Translations under genes and position numbers: made by a program
The notes under the pieces: model-generated
The model's input: only the letters and a program-made list of their open reading frames with translations
Told to the model about the DNA's origin: nothing
Database searches by the model: none
DNA from: Isoetes taiwanensis
Taxonomy: Eukaryota > Streptophyta > Lycopodiopsida > Isoetales > Isoetaceae
Assembly: GCA_021234155.1 (NCBI GenBank)
Contig: JAJEKV010000064.1
Span: 7,814,001 to 7,878,000 of the forward strand
DNA length: 64,000 bases
Direction: 5' to 3'
Part shown: positions 56,242 through 64,000 of the stretch, piece after piece
Position numbering within the stretch: position 1 is the first letter of the stretch
Layout: each line of letters opens with the position of its first letter

Positions 56242-56759
56242 TACTAATGTACCCAGTATCACTCTATACAATACTATTATGTATGTAGATCCTCTACGAT
56301 GTATAAAAGATCTATCGAGTAGTAATAAAATTCAAAGTCTATTTTTCGTATTTGGTTACGTCTATTTTTTGCCAGAGTATTAGATTGTCAAATCTTCTTT
56401 TGAATAACCACAACACAACAATTCCATTACACCACAATCTAAAAACTATTTGTGCACATGCTTGAATAATCCAAAAAGCCATTTATATCCTCAGATATTC
56501 AATAGAAAGCATGTATCAAGCGAAATCAATCAAAACTTTGAATCAGAACTACGCTAAACAATATGAATATGCATTTGACACCATGAATAGTAGGTTTAAC
56601 TTCCACTTATGCTTGAAAGTTTGAGATACAAGATCTTTATCCTTGGTGGTTGCATAGTTTACCAAGTCCTTGGTGGGCTGGAAACAATTAATCCTTGGGA
56701 GGTTCCACCCACTAAAAAGAACAACTAGCGGCGGCGACTGCCGCCGCGACAAATTCTTG

Positions 56760-57352
56760 TAAAATGTAAATGAGCAAGTCAAAACTATAGCATTTAGAAC
56801 AAACATTCTTACAAACTTAATTGGGCATATCGTGAACAATCAAATTTTAGAAATGGCCACTTGGGCTGTCATAATAGTATATTCCATGTCTATTCAAGAC
56901 TGATCCACTCATAACAGTGTATTCCACGTCTATTCAAGACTAATCCACAATTAACAGTGTATTCCACATTACGCTACTCAAGTTTGCTCCATAAACAATC
57001 CATGCCTATATCTGGAACACACAAAACAGATTACTGTGGTAAAGTTCAATATGCTTATAAATGCTTAACATAAGTAAAAAATAAAGTACATGTAAGGAAG
57101 ATAGTGGTATGATTGTACAAGTTTATTTGAATGTCCCTATTGGTCACAAATGACATGTGGCAGCTCTTGCATTGGCTCATCTTTGCATGGCTCTACATAA
57201 TTGAAGTTAATAACACTATCAATCATAGTCGGACAGTAGCGGTAGCCCCTGTCAAGCATGATGTTGTGGAGCATGCAACACGCTATTATTATTCTCGACA
57301 AAGCCTGCTTGTTAGGCTTATAAAATTTTCTTATATAGAACTTGCCATGAAC
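56760..57352. repeat. inverted repeat, left arm inner part
   Basis: Reverse complement of 58066-58646. Includes three tandem-like ATTCCA(T/C)GTCTATTCAAGACT units at about 56880-56965 and the last 70 codons of a Harbinger transposase on the minus strand. Confidence 0.92.
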
Positions 57353-57800
57353 ATTTGAGCAAGCCGAATGCATGCTTCACAGCCATAAGTGATGAGGAAT
57401 GCATGTAATTATATCTATCTGTTTTTGGAGGCAATTTTGTACTAGAGTAGGGTACAATCAACCATGGAAGTCTCGCATCACCTAAAATATACTCATGGAC
57501 ACTATGATTGTTAATTTAAATAGGAGGTCCATTGCTCAACCATATTTGCAAAGTTTGAAACTCTGAGCTGACACACATCATTTACACTTCCAGGATACCC
57601 CATGTACATCCAAGAACTTTGTACTACTGCTTGCACTAACACAAAGAAATTGCTCCTTCTATCAAACCATTCAGCCTCACTTTCATAATAAAAAAGCTCC
57701 ATTATTACATTATGTGTTGCATCAATGGCTCTGCTATGCAACAATAAGGGAAGCTTGAAACCCACATTTTACTGCCTGCATTTCCTCACTTGAAGGCCAC
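57137..57800 (-). pseudogene. PIF/Harbinger transposase, C-terminal half, inactive
   Basis: On the minus strand: AIDATHN (first catalytic Asp), EWFDRRSNFFVLVQAVVQ, MYMGYPGSVNDVCQLR, a break, EYILGDARLPWLIVPYS (second Asp), MAVKHAFGLLKCSWQVL, and after a frame change NKQALSRIIIACCMLHNIML with RYCPTMID at the end. This is the DDE_Tnp_4 order of PIF/Harbinger elements (D...GD-YPL-PW...ERAFG-LK...I-ACC-LHN). The third catalytic residue position reads K (KHAFG instead of ERAFG), and there are at least two breaks, so it is dead. Confidence 0.82.
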
Positions 57801-58065
57801 TGTAAATGATGTTACGCACTCTTCACCAAGGCTTTGATAAACTTCAATGTGGTACATGCAACAGTGGAGGGTCCAACCCCAAATAATTTTGACAAGGTGG
57901 GGGAACTTGCTCTTCTACTGAGACTATGTGATTTGGAATGGAGTTAAAACAAATAGATAGATAATTGAAAGATAAATAGATAGATATTATTTTAATGTCC
58001 CCCTACAGCAAGCCATGGGATGTGTCTCAACTTCGATTCTGAGCGGTCTCAACTTCGAGACACAC
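57353..58065. other. loop between inverted repeat arms
   Basis: Single-copy spacer of about 713 bp. Its left two thirds hold the middle of the Harbinger transposase (minus strand). The right part has GATA-rich words (AATAGATAGATA) near 57950 and an imperfect hairpin made of GTGTCTCAACTTCG and CTCAACTTCGAGACACA at 58020-58065. Confidence 0.8.
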
Positions 58066-59781
58066 GTTCATGGCAAGTTCTATATAAGAAAAATTTATAA
58101 GCCTAACAACAGGCTTTGTCGAGAAGAATAATAGCGTGTTGCATGCTCCACAACATCATGCTTGACAGGAGCGACCGCTACTGTCCGACTATGATTGATA
58201 GTGTTATTAACTTCAATTATGTAGAGCCATGCAAAGATGAGCCAATGCAAGAGCTACGACATGTCATTTGTGACCAATAGGGACATTCAAATAAACTTGT
58301 ACAATCATACCACTATCTTCCTTATATGTACTTTATTTTTTACTTATATTAAGCATTTATAAGCATATTGAAGTTTACCACAGTAATCTGTTTTGTGTGT
58401 TCCAGATATGGGCATGGATTGTTTATGGAGCAAACTTGAGTAGCGTAATGTGGAATACACTATTAATTGTGGATTAGTCTTGAATAGACGTGGAATACAC
58501 TGTTATGAGTGGATCAGTCTTGAATATAATATTATAACAGCCTAAGTGGCCATTTCTAAAATTTGATTGTTCACAATATGCCCAATTAAGTTTTTAAGAA
58601 TGTTTGTTCTAAATGCTATAGTTTTGGCTTGCTCATTTACATTTTATAACTGAAATATGCAATTGTTTATTTTTTGAAATAGCAACTCCAACGGGTCTGT
58701 CGGGTTAACCCTCCAGGTAACCTGAAATCCCATCTAACCTTGCATGAGTCAATAAAAAATTGGTATGCATAATGCAATGCTACTGAAGAAATCTTGGTAA
58801 AGAATTGAATCTTTGTCTCAAATCCACAATTAGAAGTACATACATATTTGAAACATAATTGTATAGCACTCTTGTGGCATACACAAAATAATGATATGCA
58901 ATTTAATATCCATAAGCTTCAGAAATGACAAGGCCTTTCTAAAGGCATACAGATTCCCCATAAGTTAAGACTGCACTCAATTGTGCCCTTCAATTGCCTT
59001 GCTACATTGAGCTACTTCTGAAACTACTGACACCATGTGGGGTTAGTCTTAAAGACTAAGTGGGGGGTTTGAAGCGTTTAGAAAATGCTGGTGTAATCAA
59101 CAAGAAACATGTACAATGTACCAATCACAAGAATAATTCTTAGACTTAGACGCCACACCTAGGAATCCCTCTATGCTAGAAACCAGCAATGCAGTATTAG
59201 CACATAACATGAACAATCATAATAAGAACCCGAATACCATCAAGCCATCCAAATAAGTTATAGTTGCACATGTCATTACCTTACAATAACTAAAAGATAA
59301 CCACGAGGCTATGAGAATCTATGAAGCATGCCTACTCCAGTTCTATGAAGGCCACACACCGATCAGTCCCCGCAACAAATATCTTTTGGGGGAGGGCTAA
59401 ACCTCATGTGTACACACCCTTCTGGCTTGCGTCCAGTGCTAAAGGACCACTCTCAAGCCATGTAGCGCGACGAAGCAACCTCACTGGGATGGCAACGCCC
59501 GATGTCAAGAACAAGAAACAACCGCGTGGAGAATATATACTCATGTATAAGCCAAGAACTGAACACATGCCCACATGCCAGAGTTTAAACCATATTTATC
59601 ATCGTATGATCCAAGAATCAAGAGTCATAATTCACATGCATTTCCTATGTATTTACTAGGAATAGTTCTAACACCTGCAATGATATCATAGAGAACAGAT
59701 CACATTCATGTTCTACCACATTATGATGTCAAATATTCAACAAGTAAATGCCAACATAATGCAACCTTGACATATAACCAT
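58066..59781. repeat. inverted repeat, right arm (uninterrupted)
   Basis: 1,716 bp matching, in reverse, 56760-57352 plus 52304-53435 (593 + 1,132 bp). On the plus strand 58066-58280 repeats the transposase end (HGKFYIRKIYKPNN; IIIACCMLHNIMLDR with shifts). It preserves the empty Helitron site at 58646/58647. Confidence 0.92.
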
Positions 59782-61090
59782 GGTATCCAAGCATTTAGCA
59801 TGACTAGTTACATTATATAAGAACACGTAGAAGGTCTAGCATTTTCCTCCCCCCAGGAAAAGGTTAATTACCTAACAACTACAACATGCTTCCACAAGCA
59901 TGCTTCTCCAGAGTCACTCCCTCCATAAGGAATATCCTAATAAGAACGCTTTAACCAATACTACCAGCAAGCTAACATGCTTATTTTTTCTATTGAATCT
60001 ATGTCTTTTTTTTTCCCAATAATAACCTATTCAAATGTTTTAGGGTATGGTTTATGGTCTCTGAGATAGTGATTTATGCATCCATATCAAATCCCCCTGG
60101 AACCCCCTGTTATTGTGTTACATATTCCTAGGATGGGTCCTCTGACACAATCAAGTGGCAAGTCGAAGTGGTGTTCTCATTGAGCTCTTTGAAAAAACAT
60201 TGAGTACAAACTGGTTCCCCATATTAGAGTAGATACTTTTGAGAAGCTTGAAAAATAAATGCTCGTAAACTAGACAATCATCGAGAGCACGGCAAAAATA
60301 GAGAATACAAGATAAAATAATCCCTCTGTTGCATCTCACCGGGATGAAAACCCCGCCCTTCCGAGTTTTCGAAGAAAATCCTAATGAAAAACCGTCGCCA
60401 ACCTTCTTGAGGAATGCTTGCAATTCCTGAGCCAGAATGGAGACAAATTGAGTACCTCGGACTACAGAAAAATTGCACCCCAAAGTTTGATGCACGGTCG
60501 CTAGCATGCATGAGTCAAAAAATGCTCCGAAAATACGATGGCAAGGTACTCTCATGAACGAGCTCAACCCTGCGCGCACTTTGAAAACCAAGAGCTTCAA
60601 CAATAACCTGCAAACATCAAAGCTGAAAAAAGAGAATGATTCGCTAAAGAGTTAGGCGTGTTAAGAGCGCATTATAATATCAAATGTATACTAAGGCCAT
60701 GCCGAGAAAGAAATAACTGTCGACCAATCAAGAACCGTCCGCAGAATGACAATCGTGGAAAATGTTCGATTAGTACTGCTTCGGAGGCTACGAAGCCACA
60801 CCGAGAGAAAATGAATAATAAATACTGTCTCGGAGGCTACAATGCCACACCGAGAAGAAATGAAACTATACGTGAAAAAGAAAGCCATTGACCCCATCAT
60901 AGAATGAACCAAAACCCTGCAATAGACTATCCGAGAGAACATAAATACGATATCAAGCTAAAGAAGGGAGAGGGGGGCAGGAAACTTGTAGAGCCAAAGA
61001 GAAAAAATGAATGGAGCTCAAGAGAATGCCGATGAATGAAAATGAAAAAAAGAGGCAGTATAAATAGGAGATGCGAAGAAAGATGTCCCC
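59782..61090. other. no certain gene; weak retroelement-like frame
   Basis: The minus frame at 60151-60603 is open for 150 codons and contains RALDDCLVYEHLFFKLLKSI, loosely like the gypsy RT YLDD-LVYS-S block, but neighbouring motifs are not convincing. A roughly 35 bp unit TCGGAGGCTACGAAGCCACA, followed by CCGAGA, is duplicated at about 60781 and 60831. Confidence 0.3.
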
Positions 61091-61389
61091 ATCCAAGGAA
61101 TATGCAATTCAGTAGGTTAGCTTGTTTTTTCTTACTAATAAATTAATTACATAGCTTAGCATTTTATTTGGCCAAAAACTCCTCCATGCCATTACCATAC
61201 TCCAGAAAAATAAGCTTCTTTAGGCCGCTTTGGCATACATCCTCTTACTATCCAACTGAAAGATCAACGTGTCTCACATTACCTCCACGGTTTTTTCTTC
61301 GTAGTGCAATTCCATATCATAGTTTATTTTAACATCTTAACTTCAATCTAATCATCAAAGATACATGAACATCTTTCTTGATCTTCTAA

Positions 61390-62220
61390 ATTAGCTTCTT
61401 GTCTAATGGAGCCAGTGGCGCCTTTTATGCCATTGCTAAAACCTCCATGCAGCCTCCATAAGTTACATGATCTCCATGGTTTCAATTGAGTTCTTGCTTC
61501 TACCAAGCAGAACAATCTCTATATTATTGTTGCCGGAATCCCGTGTACTCCATACAAGGTCTGTCCTACTATCTGCAATTCTAAAGTCTATTCTCGGACT
61601 TCTCACAATAATCTTAGCTTAGTTCTTACTTCCTCTTATATTCCCCCGTGGCAAAAGACATTCAATCCCATATTATCACATTCAAGATCACTCAGATTCC
61701 TTTAATACTCTTAATTCAAATCGTTAAATCATGCTTCCTTTCTTCAACAACAAGAACAATCTATGCAATCTAAGCATCCCCTGGTATAAGCGGCAAACCA
61801 CCTTCCTGAGAACCACTTCAACAATGGTCCTTTGACTCCTTCTAGCTGTCTTCTTCTCAAAAGATCGCCTCCTTTCAGCTTCTAACTCTAGGAAGCAAGT
61901 TGTACAAAGAGATACAATGGTGCAGTCAATTTTGACACAGCTTCACTCTTTTTGCTATATCTCCCTCATACGGATGAATTTCGGCCTATTCAAACTCAAT
62001 CCTGAAAGCTGACTTGAAAACCTTTTAAAAAATTAAAAATTAACTGAATTGGATCTCAGGTTACCAAGATATGATGGTCCAAATTTCGGCTAGCTACTTC
62101 TCATACATAGTATGTATTCATGGAATGGTCAATTGGAATACTCTCAATAATCATCAATAGGGAAATATAAATTACATGCCTGCTAACGGGCCAAGCTCGT
62201 CCCCTTCTAAACTTTAACCC
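61390..62220 (-). mobile_element. possible LTR of a retrotransposon
   Basis: No coding frame. On the minus strand, phrases such as CCATATCTTGGTAACCTGAG-like (near 62055-62080), GGAGATATAGCAAAAAGAG (near 61950) and GGCGCCACTGGCTCCATTAG (near 61410) have the style of plant gypsy LTR or 3' flank sequence. Boundaries and a partner LTR were not found; an impression, not a proof. Confidence 0.25.
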
Positions 62221-64000
62221 ATGTCCTCATGGGTCGTTCCAAAATAAGAGACTATCCAATCGATCATAGAATTAAACCTTCATGACCAACTATATAATAA
62301 CGCCAATTTATCACCATAATCATTCTTCCTTTCTTTGCTAGGTGTCATGAATATAATAATTTTTTTCCTACACAATCAACGACGTAATCAGACTTGCTTA
62401 TACTTCTGCAATCTTCTTCAGACATTAAAGTCTCTATCCTAAGGAATTAAACACATCTAGACTTCCATTTTTCCATTAGAGCACTACACTTCCTTAGCTG
62501 AATGGAAAGCATACATGCATTGTAACAAGTGAAATTACAAGCTTCAAACCAATCTGCAAGGAACTGCTCTTCTTCTCAACATATCATTGTTAACTACCTA
62601 TACCATTAAACCATATTGGTCTTGAAGTTCTTGACAACATCAATTAAGTACCTTTTTTGAAAATAGCTCGTGTCTCATGATAAATAATCTTGGCTACTTA
62701 TGCCTCTTCTGAACATCACCAAGATGCTATACATCTCACTAAATGGAGTCTATTAAGGTGACATAATAAGCTTCTTCAAAATTAACTATGTTTCATGATC
62801 TGTAACATGCGTGGAATGCTTTATTTGAATTAGATAAGAAAATGCAGCTCAAAATAATTCCAAGAGGCAACCAACGCATCTCACGATTTCAGCATACCGG
62901 TAGAAATATCTCACCAATAAATACTTTTCATTTGTAAATAAGTTTCTTTATATGTAGCATCTTAAGCATACAAAAAAAAAAAGGGTGCTGCGCACGGAGG
63001 GTTGCCCTCCGTGGCCTGAGGGTGAAGTGGCTTAAATCATACTTCAATTTCATGTTTTCACAATCAATCAACATTGCTACTTCAAAACAATACAATACTT
63101 GATACCATGACATTATGAAGTTTGGCCTGAAGAAATCTCTGATCCATCCAAGTTATAACATGCATGTTGGATGGACATTGGAAAAATAAAAGAACGTAGA
63201 CTGATGGCATGCAATGCTTATTGAGTCCAGTGTTTCAAAAATTATATGGACTCTATTATCTTATATGTTATACCTTCAGTGGCCATATTTATTTCTCTGT
63301 GCCATCTGTTAATGAACACTTAGTAATTTAACACTAGACCTGTCTCGGGGACCATTCCTGATCCATGGACCAGAACTGGCCCACATGACCTCTGCCACTT
63401 AAACCCACGTAACTCACGAAAGAAATTTCAATTTTATAATATACCACCGTCATTTGAGTCTTCACTTATTTCTTAATGACCTCTGAGAATTTCAAGACCA
63501 ATGGAGTCATCTATACCTTGTGCTGATTGCTCAAACATTGGAGAATTTGGCAGTTTCTGCACCAGTCCAGAACTGCCTTCTTCGATATTTCTAGCATAAA
63601 GTGACCTAAACCTTGCTAAAGTTGGAGGTATTTGCCTGTTTATCATAGAATACATTGAGTTTTATGTTCCCATATTTTCTTGCTATCATTTGAAATCGGT
63701 GGAAGCCGCCAAATCCTATTTTGGTCAAAAAAGCTGCTTGAGGTTTAAGAATTGTTACTCTCTCATTATAACAAGTTTTGATTTAATTCTTGTGGCCATG
63801 AGTTGCTAACTATACGAGCTATAGTTTCATGATTTTTTGGAGTTTAAATGTCATGTTAACCTTAACATTTACTAAAAGAACCTACTATACAGAATTCTAG
63901 ACAAAAGTATATGTTAAAATGCTCCAATAACAACCATTCATAATGCCATGTGGGCAATAAATGATGCGTTCTATTTATATCTACATAGAACATAACTTTT
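62221..64000. other. AT-rich intergenic, no gene seen
   Basis: No domain, RNA gene or long repeat recognised. Contains one GC-rich hairpin after a poly-A run (62993-63015, listed separately). Confidence 0.4.
62972..63015 (-). repeat. A-run plus 9 bp GC hairpin
   Basis: A 10-12 A run, GGGTGCTGCG, then CACGGAGGG-TTG-CCCTCCGTG. On the minus strand this reads hairpin, CGCAGCACCC, poly-T: the shape of a small transcript end or of a transposon terminus in otherwise AT-rich DNA. Confidence 0.5.

Larger units (their letters stand above)
53436..56759 (+). mobile_element. Helitron, 3,324 bp, complete ends, CTTG type
   Basis: Starts TCTCTAATATATAATTG at 53436 after host A. It ends with hairpin GCGGCGGC-GACT-GCCGCCGC (56728-56747), 8 nt, CTTG (56756-56759), then host T. 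The right arm of the inverted repeat has the undisturbed site (CAGTTA|TAAAATG in reverse complement, 58647/58646), proving a clean A|T insertion. It carries a helicase relic in the same orientation plus LTR-like and unknown fragments. The terminal tetranucleotide is CTTG instead of the usual CTRR. Confidence 0.88.

Noticed and set aside
60151-60603. 150-codon minus frame as a gypsy polyprotein
   Set aside because: Only the LDDCLVYE word resembles an RT motif. Flanking motifs do not follow in order, so it is kept only as a low-confidence note.

Overview
The window is a repeat-rich, AT-rich piece of a plant nuclear genome. The host genes are split by GT-AG introns and are plant types: a TAP-like half ABC transporter (ABCB26 type), RNA polymerase II subunit RPB11, a trihelix-like DNA-binding protein and S-domain-type receptor kinases. 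LINEs, Ty3/gypsy, Ty1/copia, PIF/Harbinger and Helitron sequences fill most of the rest. I would guess a fern or another seed-free land plant, but nothing seen here proves the lineage.

Layout. 0-5.3 kb: four decayed LINE ORF2 pieces of related type, separated by long CT and CA microsatellites. 5.3-8.4 kb: a GC-richer broken gene with a methyltransferase-like part, an intron, an acidic linker and an FCP1/NIF-like phosphatase domain. Five copies of a perfect or near-perfect palindrome lie in its intron and just downstream. 8.4-16 kb: mostly non-coding, with a dispersed repeat pair and one acidic small ORF. 16-19 kb: a truncated Ty3/gypsy element, a TCTA microsatellite and a possible retroposon tail. 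19.7-28.8 kb: the two best host genes, divergently arranged: a five-exon trihelix-like gene on the minus strand and an 18-exon ABCB26-type gene on the plus strand, with about 350 bp between their starts. The transporter has an intact C-terminal half but three apparent one-base frameshifts in exons 1, 3 and 4.

28.9-47 kb: a tandem duplication of a 4.45 kb unit (P, an unidentified gene piece, plus R, a kinase pseudogene). The second unit is split by a 5,599 bp Helitron, and the first unit preserves the exact empty site. 46.97-49.01 kb: RPB11, five exons, apparently intact. 52.3-59.8 kb: a 1.72 kb inverted repeat carrying the end of a PIF/Harbinger transposase. Its left arm is split by a 3,324 bp Helitron with a helicase remnant, and its right arm preserves that empty site. 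This second Helitron ends in CTTG rather than CTRR, and two more termini of the same kind lie at 28.9 and 31.6 kb. 59.8-64 kb: AT-rich, with weak retroelement traces.

The probable working genes are RPB11, the trihelix-like gene and perhaps the ABC transporter. Almost everything else is mobile DNA or its debris. All homology calls are by eye from motifs; no search was run.
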